This document shows, piece after piece, positions 47,291 to 55,783 of a DNA stretch of 64,000 nucleotides; the stretch's first letter is position 1, and each line of letters starts with the position of its first letter. The DNA comes from Sphingomonas abietis (GTDB lineage Bacteria; Pseudomonadota; Alphaproteobacteria; Sphingomonadales; Sphingomonadaceae). The stretch is taken from assembly GCF_027625475.1 (NCBI RefSeq), contig NZ_CP115174.1, forward strand, positions 3,259,001-3,323,000, read 5' to 3'. The notes below the pieces were generated by a model. The model was not told the DNA's origin and did no database searches. It saw only the letters and a list, made by a program, of their open reading frames with translations. Both the position numbers and the translations under genes were made by a program.

Positions 47291-47460
47291 CGACCGAGAT
47301 CAATCGCTATCCACCACGTCCCGTCATCACCAGCGCGCCTTCGCACCGGCGATGAGCATACCCCCACATCACCCTTCGCGACGACCATCCGGCGATGACC
47401 CCATGGCCCACAACGCGCCCCCTTCCCCCCCGCCGCGCTCGCCCCTAAGCAGGGCTGACC

Positions 47461-48132
47461 ATGTGGCAACTTCTTCAATTCCCATTATGCCCCTTCTCCC
47501 GCAAAGTCCGGCTGATGCTCGGCGAGAAGGGCGTCGGTTACGAGATGGTGCGCGAATCGCCGTGGCTGCGCCGCGACGAGTTCGTCGATCTGAATCCGGC
47601 CGCGACCACGCCGGTGATGGTGCAGGGCCAGCTCAAGCTCTGCGACAGCTGGGCGATCTGCGAATATTTCGAGGAGACCATCGATCGCGCGCCGATGATC
47701 GCGGGCGATGCCGCCGCGCGCGCCGAGATCCGCCGCCTCGTCGCCTGGTTCGACGAGAAATTCTATGGCGAGGTGGTGAAGCCGCTGATGGACGAGCGGA
47801 TGCTCAAGCGCCTCGTCCACCGCACCTCGCCCGACGCCAAGATGCTGCGCGAGGCGATGAAGAACGCCAACGGCCATATCGACTATATCGACTGGCTGCT
47901 CGATCACCGCCGCTGGCTCGGCGGCCCGGTGCTGAGCCTCGCCGATCTCGCCGCCGCCGCGCATATCTCGGTCGCCGACTATCTCGGCGGGATCGACTGG
48001 CGCGGGCATGAGCAGACCAAGCAATGGTATTCGGGCCTCAAGAGCCGCCCCTCCTTCCGCCCGATGCTGTCGGAACGGATGGAGGTGATCAGCCCGCCCG
48101 CCCACTACGACAAGGTCGATTTCTGGGAATGA
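47461..48132 (+). CDS. fzlA: GST-family protein, FzlA-like cell-division factor
   Basis: The 223-residue glutathione-S-transferase-fold protein has a thioredoxin-like N-terminal domain (WQLLQFPLCPFSRKVRLML) and a helical C-terminal domain (VAWFDEKFYGEVVKPLMDERM, LSLADLAAAAHISVADYLGG, RPSFRPMLSERM). It has an SWAICEYFEE block. This pattern matches the FtsZ-binding GST-like protein FzlA that is conserved in alphaproteobacteria and helps constriction. Catalysis as a GST is not implied. The next ATG overlaps its stop, so it is coupled to the peptide transporter gene. The FzlA name is by pattern, moderately sure. Confidence 0.68.
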   Translation: MWQLLQFPLCPFSRKVRLMLGEKGVGYEMVRESPWLRRDEFVDLNPAATTPVMVQGQLKLCDSWAICEYFEETIDRAPMIAGDAAARAEIRRLVAWFDEKFYGEVVKPLMDERMLKRLVHRTSPDAKMLREAMKNANGHIDYIDWLLDHRRWLGGPVLSLADLAAAAHISVADYLGGIDWRGHEQTKQWYSGLKSRPSFRPMLSERMEVISPPAHYDKVDFWE

Positions 48133-49544
48133 GCACCGCCGACGCCCCCGCGATCCCCGCGCTCGAATATCAGTCCGACCGCGCCTTTCTCGGCCATCCG
48201 CGGGGGCTGGGCTATCTCTCCTTCGCCGAGGCGTGGGAGCGCTTCTCCTATTACGGCATGGCGACCCTGCTGGCGCTGTACGGCAAATATCAGCTGTTCC
48301 AGCCCGGCCATATCGAGCGCATCTGGGGCTTTGGCGGCTTCCGCGCGATGCTGGAGGGGCATTATGGCCCGCTCTCGCCGCTGACGATGGGCGGCGCGAT
48401 CGCCGGGCTGTATGGCGGCTTCGTCTATCTGACCCCGATCGCCGGCGGGATCATCGCCGATCGCTGGATCGGCCGCACCCGCGCCGTCACCATCGGCGCG
48501 GTGCTGATGGCGTTCGGCCATTTCTGCATGGCGTTCGACCAGACCTTCCTGATCGCGCTGGCCTGCCTGCTGGTCGGCGTCGGGCTGTTCAAGGGCAATA
48601 TCGCCGCGCAGGTCGGCGATCTCTACGCGCCGGGCGACCTGCGCCGGGCGGACGCCTTCCAGATCTACATGATCGGTATCCAGATCTCGGTGGTGGCAGC
48701 GCCGCTGGTGTGCGGCGGCCTCGGCCAGAAGGTGGCATGGCATTTCGGCTTCGGCGCGGCCGGCGTCGGCATGCTGATCGGTCTGATCGTCTATCTGTCC
48801 GGCCGCCGCTGGCTGCCGGCCGAACCGGCCCGGATCGCGGGCAGCCTCGCAGAGCCCCGGCCGAAACTGGTCGCCGGCGAGGGCAAGCGCATCGCCGTGC
48901 TCGCCCTGCTGGTGCCGGTGCTGGCCTTCACCGCGGTCGGCAATCAGCAATTATTCGCCGCCTACGAGCTGTGGGGCGATGCCCATTACCAGCTGCGCTT
49001 CTTCGGCTGGGAGATGCCCTCCACCTTCCTAATCTCGTTCGACGCGGCGATGTCGTTCGTGACGATGGTGGGATCGGTCGCCTTCTGGCGCTGGTGGGCG
49101 ACGCGCCGCAAGGAGCCGGACGAGCTCACCAAGCTGACCATCGGCAGCATCATCGCGACGCTGGCACCGGCGACGCTGGCGCTCGCCTCGCTCCACGAGG
49201 CGGCGACCGGCGAGAAGGTGAGCTTCGCCTGGGCGGTGGCATTCCACTTCTTCAACGATGTCGGCTTCGCCAACATCTTCCCGGTCGGTCTCGCCCTCTA
49301 TTCGCGCGCCAGCCCGAAGGCGATCGGCAGCACGATGATGGCGGTCTATTATCTCAACCTGTTCATCGCCGGGCTGATCGTCGCCCAGTTGGCGACGTTG
49401 CTCGACCGGATGAGCGGCTTCGAATTCTGGGGCCTCCATGCCGTGCTGATGGCCGCGGCGGTCGTGGTGCTGCTGGTCGTGCGCGGCGTCGCCGGCCGCC
49501 TGCTCGCGCCGGCGATCGATCCGGAGTCCCCGGCGACCGCCTGA
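48129..49544 (+). CDS. Proton-coupled oligopeptide transporter (POT/PTR family)
   Basis: The 471-residue membrane protein has the POT family signatures: AEAWERFSYYGMATLLALY (ExxERFxYY) at the first helix, LTPIAGGIIADRWIGRTRAV, and FFNDVGFANIFPVGLALYSR in place of the usual FxFSEL-like region. About 12-14 membrane helices are predicted. It imports di- and tripeptides with protons; substrate details are not clear. The ATG at 48129 overlaps the FzlA-like stop (ATGA). Normal length. Confidence 0.9.
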   Translation: MSTADAPAIPALEYQSDRAFLGHPRGLGYLSFAEAWERFSYYGMATLLALYGKYQLFQPGHIERIWGFGGFRAMLEGHYGPLSPLTMGGAIAGLYGGFVYLTPIAGGIIADRWIGRTRAVTIGAVLMAFGHFCMAFDQTFLIALACLLVGVGLFKGNIAAQVGDLYAPGDLRRADAFQIYMIGIQISVVAAPLVCGGLGQKVAWHFGFGAAGVGMLIGLIVYLSGRRWLPAEPARIAGSLAEPRPKLVAGEGKRIAVLALLVPVLAFTAVGNQQLFAAYELWGDAHYQLRFFGWEMPSTFLISFDAAMSFVTMVGSVAFWRWWATRRKEPDELTKLTIGSIIATLAPATLALASLHEAATGEKVSFAWAVAFHFFNDVGFANIFPVGLALYSRASPKAIGSTMMAVYYLNLFIAGLIVAQLATLLDRMSGFEFWGLHAVLMAAAVVVLLVVRGVAGRLLAPAIDPESPATA

Positions 49545-49600
49545 CGGCGATCGCTACGCTTCGGTCGGATTCGCATCCTGCCCCCGTGGATTGTCCAGCC

Positions 49601-50038
49601 TCACTCCGGCTGCACGATCCCCAGCGCCATCTCGCCGAGCGGCCGCCCGCTCGTGCGATCGACCACGATCGGGTAGACCGCCATACCCGTCGCCGTATCG
49701 ATCGCGCGATGGATCCCGCCCTCGCCATGATGCTTCGCGCCCCAGGCGCCGATCGCCAGCAGGATCGGGAGGAAATCGCGCCCCTTGTCGGTCAGCACAT
49801 AGTCGTCGCGGGGCGGCCGTTCGGAATAGCGGCGCTTCTCCAGCAATCCGGCGTCGGTCAGCGCCGCCAGCCGGCGGGTGAGGATGTTCGGCGCGATGCC
49901 GAGCGAGGTGCGGAACTGATCGAAGCGCGTCGCCCCCTGCCCCGCATCGCGCAGGATCATCATGCTCCAGGCGTCCCCCACCTTCAGCAAGGCCCGGCCG
50001 ATGGGGCACGGCCCGGCGGAATATTTCTCGATGTCCAT
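49601..50038 (-). CDS. HxlR-family transcriptional regulator
   Basis: The 145-residue winged-helix protein has the family start KYSAGPCPIGRALLKVGDAWSMMILRD with a conserved cysteine at position 11, then FDQFRTSLGIAPNILTRRLAAL and the wing YSERPPRDDYVLTDKGRDFL. HxlR members commonly sense quinones, aldehydes or disulfide stress through this cysteine. It is divergent from an SDR gene 72 nt away and very likely controls it. The binding site is probably within 50039-50110. Confidence 0.88.
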   Translation of the reverse strand: MDIEKYSAGPCPIGRALLKVGDAWSMMILRDAGQGATRFDQFRTSLGIAPNILTRRLAALTDAGLLEKRRYSERPPRDDYVLTDKGRDFLPILLAIGAWGAKHHGEGGIHRAIDTATGMAVYPIVVDRTSGRPLGEMALGIVQPE

Positions 50039-50110
50039 TGCACAATGATAGCGACATAACTATCAAAATGCAAGTGACTCGTCGGATCGAGTCGAGCAGG
50101 AGATACGGAC

Positions 50111-50911
50111 ATGAGCACATTCACGGGCACCGCCCTGATTACCGGCGCTTCCAGCGGCATCGGCGCCGTCTATGCGGATCGGCTGGCGAAGCGCGGGCAT
50201 GACCTCGTGCTGGTCGCCCGCGACACCGCACGGATGGAGACGCTGGCCGAACGCCTGCGCGCCGAAACCGGCGTTGCCGTCGAGATCCTCGCCGCCGACC
50301 TCACCGCCGATGCCGACACCGCCAAGGTCGAAGCCCGCCTCGCCCAGGGTGATATCGCGCTGCTGATCAACAATGCCGGCATGTCGCTGAACGGCGGCAT
50401 CCTCGACAATGGGCCGGCCGAATTCGCCCGGATCATCACCCTCAACATCACCGCGCCGACGCGGCTCGCCTCGGCCGCAGGCAAGACGTTCGTCGCCCGG
50501 GGCGCCGGCGCGATCGTCAACATCGCGTCCGTCCTCGCCTTCGCACCCGAGATGTTCGACGGCATCTACAGCGGCACCAAGGCCTATGTGCTCAATCTCA
50601 GCCAATCGATGGCGGCGCAGTTGGCCGACAGGGGCGTCTATGTGCAGGCCGTCCTGCCCGGCGCGACCCGCACCGAGATCTGGGAGCGTTCGGGCAAGGA
50701 CATCGATGCCTTCCCGGCCGAGATGGTGATGGCGGTCGACGATCTGGTCGATGCGGCGCTGGTCGGCTTCGATCGCCGCGAGACGGTGACGATCCCGCCG
50801 CTCGCCGACGAGGGCCAGTTCACGGCGCTGACCGCCGCGCGGCTCGCCATGGCTCCCAACCTCTCCAAGCGCGACGTCGCCCCGCGCTATCGGGAGACGG
50901 TGGCGGCTTAA
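50111..50911 (+). CDS. Short-chain dehydrogenase/reductase
   Basis: The 266-residue Rossmann enzyme has the NAD(P)-binding TGASSGIGAVYADRLAKRG, LINNAGMSLNG, catalytic Ser in NIASVLAFAPEMFDG, and YSGTKAYVLNLSQS (YxxxK). The substrate is unknown; control by the divergent HxlR regulator suggests carbonyl or quinone stress. Its TAA shares bases with the TAA of ubiG in a palindrome (50896-50923 region). An AGGAGA lies before the ATG. Confidence 0.9.
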   Translation: MSTFTGTALITGASSGIGAVYADRLAKRGHDLVLVARDTARMETLAERLRAETGVAVEILAADLTADADTAKVEARLAQGDIALLINNAGMSLNGGILDNGPAEFARIITLNITAPTRLASAAGKTFVARGAGAIVNIASVLAFAPEMFDGIYSGTKAYVLNLSQSMAAQLADRGVYVQAVLPGATRTEIWERSGKDIDAFPAEMVMAVDDLVDAALVGFDRRETVTIPPLADEGQFTALTAARLAMAPNLSKRDVAPRYRETVAA

Positions 50912-51684
50912 GCCGCCACCACCGCCATCAGATAATCCATGCGGATGTCGTTCGAGAGGATGAAGCCCTTCATCGGATCGAACGACAGCCCGCGCGTCTC
51001 CACCACGGTCAGCCCGGCACCGGCCAGCAATGCCTCCAGTTCGGCGGGCTGGAGGAATTTGGACCAGTCGTGCGTGCCCCTGGGAATCTGCCCCAGCCCC
51101 TCGCCGACCGTGATCAGCGCGAGGCGGGACAGCGCGGTGCGGTTCGGCGTCGACAGCAGCATCAGCCCGCCCGGCGCCAGCGCGCGCGCCAGCCCCGCGA
51201 CGAACGCCGCCGGATCGCTGACATGCTCGACCACCTCCATCGAGCAGACCAGATCGAAGCGCTCGTCCCCGCCCAGCGTCTCGACGCTGCCGGCGCGATA
51301 GTCGATCGCCAGACCCTGCCCCGCGGCATGGACCTGCGCCGCCGCGATATTTTCGGGCGCCGCATCGAGCCCGGTCGCCGCCGCCCCCATCCGCGCCAGC
51401 GGTTCGGTCAGCAGACCGGCGCCGCAGCCGACGTCGAGCGCGCGCTTGCCGGCGAGCGGCCGCCGCTCGGTGCGGTCGCTCCCGAAATGGCGATCCACCA
51501 TCTCGCGCACGAAGCCGAGCCGCACCGGATTCAGCCGGTGGAGCATCGCGGACGAGCCCTTGGGATCCCACCATTCGGCGGCGAGCGTGCCGAAATGCGC
51601 GGCCTCGGCCGGGTCGATGGTGGTGGTGGGGGAGCCCGTTACGGGGTCTGTTACGGGGGCGGTCACATGGCTTGCGTCGGTCAT
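50908..51684 (-). CDS. ubiG: Ubiquinone biosynthesis O-methyltransferase
   Basis: The 258-residue SAM-dependent methyltransferase has DPAEAAHFGTLAAEWWDPKG, motif I LDVGCGAGLLTEPLARMGA, the CSMEVVEHVSDP block, and the end region GTHDWSKFLQPAELEALL and DPMKGFILSNDIRMDYL, all UbiG hallmarks. It catalyses both O-methylation steps of ubiquinone synthesis. The first 20 residues hold a short repeat (PVT twice) not seen in the core. GGGGGAAG precedes the ATG. It is divergent from lysC and converges with the SDR gene, sharing overlapping TAA stops. Confidence 0.95.
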   Translation of the reverse strand: MTDASHVTAPVTDPVTGSPTTTIDPAEAAHFGTLAAEWWDPKGSSAMLHRLNPVRLGFVREMVDRHFGSDRTERRPLAGKRALDVGCGAGLLTEPLARMGAAATGLDAAPENIAAAQVHAAGQGLAIDYRAGSVETLGGDERFDLVCSMEVVEHVSDPAAFVAGLARALAPGGLMLLSTPNRTALSRLALITVGEGLGQIPRGTHDWSKFLQPAELEALLAGAGLTVVETRGLSFDPMKGFILSNDIRMDYLMAVVAA

Positions 51685-51753
51685 GGCTTCCCCCTAACAG
51701 GGCGCCGCTTTCTTTCCCAACGGCAATTCCCGCCGCAACTTTCGAGCAGTCGC

Positions 51754-53022
51754 ATGGCCCGTATCGTGATGAAGTTTGGTGGCACGTCGATGGCGGGCAT
51801 CGAGCGCATTCGCAACGTGGCGCGGCAGGTGAAACGCGAATGGGCCAAGGGCGAGCAGGTCGCCGTCGTCGTCTCGGCGATGTCGGGCGAGACCGACCGG
51901 CTGGTCAATTTCTGCCGCGAGGCCTCGCCGCTCTACGATCCCAAGGAATATGACGTCGTCGTCGCCGCCGGCGAGCAGGTGACCTCCGGCCTGCTGGCGA
52001 TCGCGTTGCAGGCGATCGGGGTGCCGGCACGCAGCTGGCTCGGCTGGCAGCTGCCGATCCGCACGTCGGACGCGCACGCCTCCGCCCGCATCGCCACGAT
52101 CGATACCGACGCACTCGACGCCAGCCTCGCCCAGGGCGAGGTCGCGGTGATCCCCGGCTTCCAGGGCCAGACCGAGGATGGCCGCGTCACCACGCTGGGC
52201 CGCGGCGGGTCGGATACGTCGGCGGTCGCCGTGGCGGCGGCGATGAAGGCCGATCGCTGCGACATCTATACCGACGTCGATGGCGTCTACACCACCGATC
52301 CGCGCATCGTCCCGCGCGCGCGCAAGATCGGCAAGATCACCTATGAGGAAATGCTGGAGCTCGCCTCGGTCGGCGCCAAGGTGCTCCAGACCCGCTCGGT
52401 CGGCCTCGCGATGAAGGAGAAGGTGCGCGTCCAGGTGCTCTCCTCCTTCGGCGATCCGGACCAGGAACCCACCCCCGGCACCTTCGTGGTCGGCGAAGAC
52501 GAACTTAGGGACGAGATCGGAGATTCGAACGTGGAACAGCAGCTCATCACCGGCATCGCCTATGATCGCGGCGAGGCCAAGATCACGCTGGTGGCCGTGC
52601 CCGATCGCCCCGGCGCGGTGTCGTCGATCTTCAATCCGCTGGCCGAGGCCTCGATCAACGTCGACATGATCGTGCAGAACATCGCGCACAACACCGGATC
52701 GACCGACGTGACCTTCACCGTGCCCGGCGCCGAACTGGCCCGCTCGCTCGACGTGCTGGAGAAGGCCAAGGCGACGATCGGCTATGAGAAGCTGATTTCG
52801 GACCCGGAGGTCTGCAAGATCTCGGTGGTCGGCGTGGGCATGCGCAGCCATGCCGGCGTCGCCGCCACGATGTTTCAGGCACTCGCCGCGCGCGGCATCA
52901 ATATCCTCGCAATCACCACCTCGGAGATCAAGGTCTCGGTGCTGATCCACCAGGATTATACCGAACTCGCGGTGCGCGTGCTGCACACCGCCTACGGGCT
53001 GGACGCCGACGACGCGGCGTAA
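51754..53022 (+). CDS. lysC: Aspartate kinase
   Basis: The 422-residue kinase has the start VMKFGGTSMAGIERIRNVA, GRGGSDTSAVAVAAAM and DGVYTTDPRIVP, then two ACT domains (ITLVAVPDRPGAVSSIF and ISVVGVGMRSHAGVAATMF). It phosphorylates aspartate, the first step toward lysine, threonine and methionine, and the ACT domains suggest feedback control by lysine and/or threonine. Normal length. ATG at 51754 follows a 69-bp gap from the divergent ubiG. Confidence 0.96.
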   Translation: MARIVMKFGGTSMAGIERIRNVARQVKREWAKGEQVAVVVSAMSGETDRLVNFCREASPLYDPKEYDVVVAAGEQVTSGLLAIALQAIGVPARSWLGWQLPIRTSDAHASARIATIDTDALDASLAQGEVAVIPGFQGQTEDGRVTTLGRGGSDTSAVAVAAAMKADRCDIYTDVDGVYTTDPRIVPRARKIGKITYEEMLELASVGAKVLQTRSVGLAMKEKVRVQVLSSFGDPDQEPTPGTFVVGEDELRDEIGDSNVEQQLITGIAYDRGEAKITLVAVPDRPGAVSSIFNPLAEASINVDMIVQNIAHNTGSTDVTFTVPGAELARSLDVLEKAKATIGYEKLISDPEVCKISVVGVGMRSHAGVAATMFQALAARGINILAITTSEIKVSVLIHQDYTELAVRVLHTAYGLDADDAA

Positions 53023-53052
53023 AGACCGAGCTTAGCTGGTCAGCTTTTCTTC

Positions 53053-53080
53053 CGTCATCCCAGCTTCCGCTGGGATGACG
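53053..53080. repeat. Palindromic hairpin after lysC
   Basis: Perfect 12-bp arms CGTCATCCCAGC and GCTGGGATGACG with a TTCC loop. It shares the CGTCAYCCC start with the repeats near the GIY-YIG gene. It lies 30 nt after lysC and directly before the candidate starts of the next gene, so it may act as terminator or affect translation initiation. Confidence 0.75.
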
Positions 53081-53100
53081 AGATGGTTATGGACGCTTCC

Positions 53101-54153
53101 ATGACAACGCTCGAAACCACCGCTCCTCCTGCCGCCATCGGCCATGACCGCCTCGCCCGCCTGATGACGCGCGGCACCGAATTCCTCGGCAGCGAGGTCG
53201 CGATCATGGCGGGTGCGATGTCGTGGGTGTCGGAACGCCATCTCGTCTCGGCGATGTCCAATGCCGGCGGCTTCGGCGTGATCGCCTGCGGGGCGATGAC
53301 GCCCGAACTGCTCGATGCCGAGATCGTCGCGACCCAGGCGCTGACCAGCAAGCCGTTCGGCGTCAACCTGATCACCATGCACCCGATGCTGTCCGACCTG
53401 ATCGACGTCTGCGCGAAGCATGGCGTCACCCATGTCGTGCTGGCCGGCGGCCTGCCCCCGGCCGGCGCGATCGATCGGATCAAGGCATCCGGCGCCAAGG
53501 TGATCTGCTTCCCGCCGACGCTCGCCTTCGCCAAGAAGCTGATCCGCTCGGGCGTGGACGCGCTGGTGATCGAGGGGATGGAGGCCGGCGGCCATATCGG
53601 CCCGGTCTCGACCAGCGTGCTGGCGCAAGAGATGCTGCCCGAAATCTCGGACAAGGTGCCGGTCTTCGTGGCGGGCGGCATCGGCCGGGGCGAGGCGATG
53701 GCCGGTTATCTCGAGATGGGCGCGGCCGGCGTACAGCTCGGCACGCGCTTCGTGTGTGCCACCGAATGCATCGCGCACCCCAATTTCAAGAAGGCGTTCA
53801 TCCGCGCCTCGGCGCGCGAAGCGGTCGCCTCGGTGCAGATCGATCCGCGCCTGCCGGTGATCCCGGTGCGCGCGCTCAAGAACGCCGCCGGTGAGCTGTT
53901 CACCGCCAAGCAGCGCGAAGTCGCCCAGCTGCTCGACGAGGGCAAGGTCGAGATGATCGAGGCCCAGCTCCAGATCGAGCATTATTGGGCGGGCGCGCTG
54001 CGCCGCGCGGTCATCGAGGGTGACGTCGAGAACGGGTCGGTGATGGCCGGCCAGTCGGTCGGCATGGTCAGCCAGGAAGAGCCGATCGCCGATATCCTCG
54101 CCCGCCTGATCGATGAGGGCGCCCATGCGCTGGAGCGCCGCTCGGGCGGCTGA
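53101..54153 (+). CDS. Nitronate monooxygenase (2-nitropropane dioxygenase / FabK-like)
   Basis: The 350-residue FMN TIM barrel has IMAGAMSWVSERHLVSAMSNAGGFGVIACG, VVLAGGLPPAGAIDRIKASGAKV, the phosphate-binding VIEGMEAGGHIGPVSTSVL and FVAGGIGRGEAMAGYLEMGAAGVQLGT. Family activity is oxidative denitrification of nitronates, or enoyl-ACP reduction in FabK relatives. I used ATG 53101; in-frame ATGs at 53083 and 53089 sit on the 3' side of the hairpin. No partner gene suggests the substrate. Confidence 0.85.
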   Translation: MTTLETTAPPAAIGHDRLARLMTRGTEFLGSEVAIMAGAMSWVSERHLVSAMSNAGGFGVIACGAMTPELLDAEIVATQALTSKPFGVNLITMHPMLSDLIDVCAKHGVTHVVLAGGLPPAGAIDRIKASGAKVICFPPTLAFAKKLIRSGVDALVIEGMEAGGHIGPVSTSVLAQEMLPEISDKVPVFVAGGIGRGEAMAGYLEMGAAGVQLGTRFVCATECIAHPNFKKAFIRASAREAVASVQIDPRLPVIPVRALKNAAGELFTAKQREVAQLLDEGKVEMIEAQLQIEHYWAGALRRAVIEGDVENGSVMAGQSVGMVSQEEPIADILARLIDEGAHALERRSGG

Positions 54154-54175
54154 GCCATCATCTGGCCGGCCGGAT

Positions 54176-54814
54176 TCAGGGCGCGGCGCTGGCCACCGTG
54201 GTCGGCGTCGCCTGATCGTCGAGGATCGGGGCGGACGGATCGGCCGGGGCATCCTGCGGCGTCGCCGGGAGCGCGTCCGCCATGGTGGTGCCATCCTCGG
54301 TGATCGCGACCACCGCGCCGAGATCGGTCTGCCCGTAGAGCGCCTTGGCGAAGGCGACCGGCATATGCACGCAGCCGTGCGACTCGCGATAGCCCGGCAC
54401 GCCGCCGGCATGGAGCGCCACCCCGTCCCAGGTCAGCCGCTGCATATAGGGCATCGGCGCGGCGTTATAGAGGTTGGATTTGTGCTCGACCTGCTTCTGC
54501 AGGATCGGGAAGGTGCCGAGCGGCGTCTCGTGCCCCTCCCGGCCGGTGGAGACGGTGGTGATGCCGATCAGCGCGTCGCCGCGATAGACGAACGCCACCT
54601 GCCGCTGGAGATCGACCACCATGCCGATCGGCCCGGCCGCCGCGACCTCCGGGTGCCACAGATAGCTGCCGGGTTTCAGCGTGTCGGCATCGGCGATGGT
54701 GAGCGGCGCCGCCGACGAATCCAGGCTGCTCGGCGCCGCATCCTGCGCGACGGCGGCAAATAGAGGCGTGGCGGCCAATAAGGGCACGGCAAGAAGCAAG
54801 GCGACCCGGCGCAT
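54176..54814 (-). CDS. L,D-transpeptidase (YkuD domain)
   Basis: The 212-residue protein has a signal peptide (LLLAVPLLAATPLFAAVA) and a YkuD domain ending in the catalytic motif HAGGVPGYRESHGCVHMP (His and Cys; the usual final Arg is His here). Domain residues include VSTGREGHETPLGTFPIL. It cross-links or anchors to peptidoglycan in the periplasm. The C-terminal tail is Pro/Ala/Asp-rich and probably disordered. Start at 54814 precedes the signal peptide; an upstream extension was rejected. Confidence 0.9.
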   Translation of the reverse strand: MRRVALLLAVPLLAATPLFAAVAQDAAPSSLDSSAAPLTIADADTLKPGSYLWHPEVAAAGPIGMVVDLQRQVAFVYRGDALIGITTVSTGREGHETPLGTFPILQKQVEHKSNLYNAAPMPYMQRLTWDGVALHAGGVPGYRESHGCVHMPVAFAKALYGQTDLGAVVAITEDGTTMADALPATPQDAPADPSAPILDDQATPTTVASAAP

Positions 54815-54994
54815 GGGCGATCCCCTTCGATGAAGAACGACGGCCAGTATTCGCGGGAGCAGATCTCCCGGCGTCATGCCGATCGTCGTGATGATGAACT
54901 GGGAACCCAACGCGGCGATCGGCGATAAGTGCCGCATTGCAGCGGACATGAAGTCGATTTTTGTTGACGACCGCGAAATGTCGTCTGGGTGCTG

Positions 54995-55783
54995 TCAGCG
55001 CGCGCCGACGCGCTCCGCAATGGCGGCATAGGCGGCCAGCCGCGCAACCGCCGCGTCGTGGATGCCGGGCGCGGTGACCAGCACGCCGAAGGCTTCGGCG
55101 CTCGGCGTGTTGAAGGCCAGCGGCGCGCCCAGCGCATCGGTGATCGCCGCGCCGGCCTCCGATGCGATCAGCACCGCGGCGGCGATGTCCCATTCATGCC
55201 CCCAGCGCAGCGTGGCGACCAGATCGGCCTCGCCCGCCGCCACCATTGCGATGCGCAGCGCGATCGAATTGGGCTTGGCGACGGCAACCAGATCGCTGTC
55301 GCGCCGCGGCAATTGGTCGGCCGGCACCCGCGATCCCGCCAGGGCGTCGCGCGGGCTTACCGCGATCGGCAGGCCGTTGCGCCGCGCGCCCTCGCCCGCT
55401 TGCGCCGTCCAGCGTTCACCACGCGCCGGCGCATCGAGGATGGCGAGGACCGGCTGCCCCGCCTCGACCAGCGCGATCGAGATCGCCCAGCCGGGCCGGC
55501 CGCGCAGATAATCGCGGGTGCCGTCGATCGGATCGACCACCCAGCAGCGCTCCGCCGCCAGCCGCGCCTTGTCGTCCACGCTTTCCTCGGACAGCCAGCC
55601 GGCCGCCGGATCGATCGCCGTCAGCCGCTCCCGGAGCAGCTTGTCGACGGCGAGGTCGATCTCGCACACCGGCTCGCCACCGCTCTTCTCCCAGCGCGCA
55701 AATCCCTGCCCCGATCGCGCGAGCGCCAGGGCGCCCGCCTCGGCGGCCACCGCCGCCACCCGATCGAGGAGGGTATCAGGCAC
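54995..55783 (-). CDS. Inositol-monophosphatase-family phosphatase (CysQ-like)
   Basis: The 262-residue protein has the family motifs EIDLAVDKLLRERL with GWLSEES (metal glutamate), CWVVDPIDGTRDYLRGRPGW (metal aspartates) and GHEWDIAAAVLIASEAGA. In this group the likely substrates are 3'-phosphoadenosine-5'-phosphate or inositol phosphates; CysQ-type is favoured by the short first domain, but not certain. Its start overlaps the end of pmbA by 8 nt, so it is in one operon with it. Confidence 0.82.
   Translation of the reverse strand: MPDTLLDRVAAVAAEAGALALARSGQGFARWEKSGGEPVCEIDLAVDKLLRERLTAIDPAAGWLSEESVDDKARLAAERCWVVDPIDGTRDYLRGRPGWAISIALVEAGQPVLAILDAPARGERWTAQAGEGARRNGLPIAVSPRDALAGSRVPADQLPRRDSDLVAVAKPNSIALRIAMVAAGEADLVATLRWGHEWDIAAAVLIASEAGAAITDALGAPLAFNTPSAEAFGVLVTAPGIHDAAVARLAAYAAIAERVGAR

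Noticed and set aside
46750..47300. CRISPR array in the repeat-rich segment
   Set aside because: The repeats are few, palindromic, in alternating orientation and unevenly spaced, unlike a CRISPR array.
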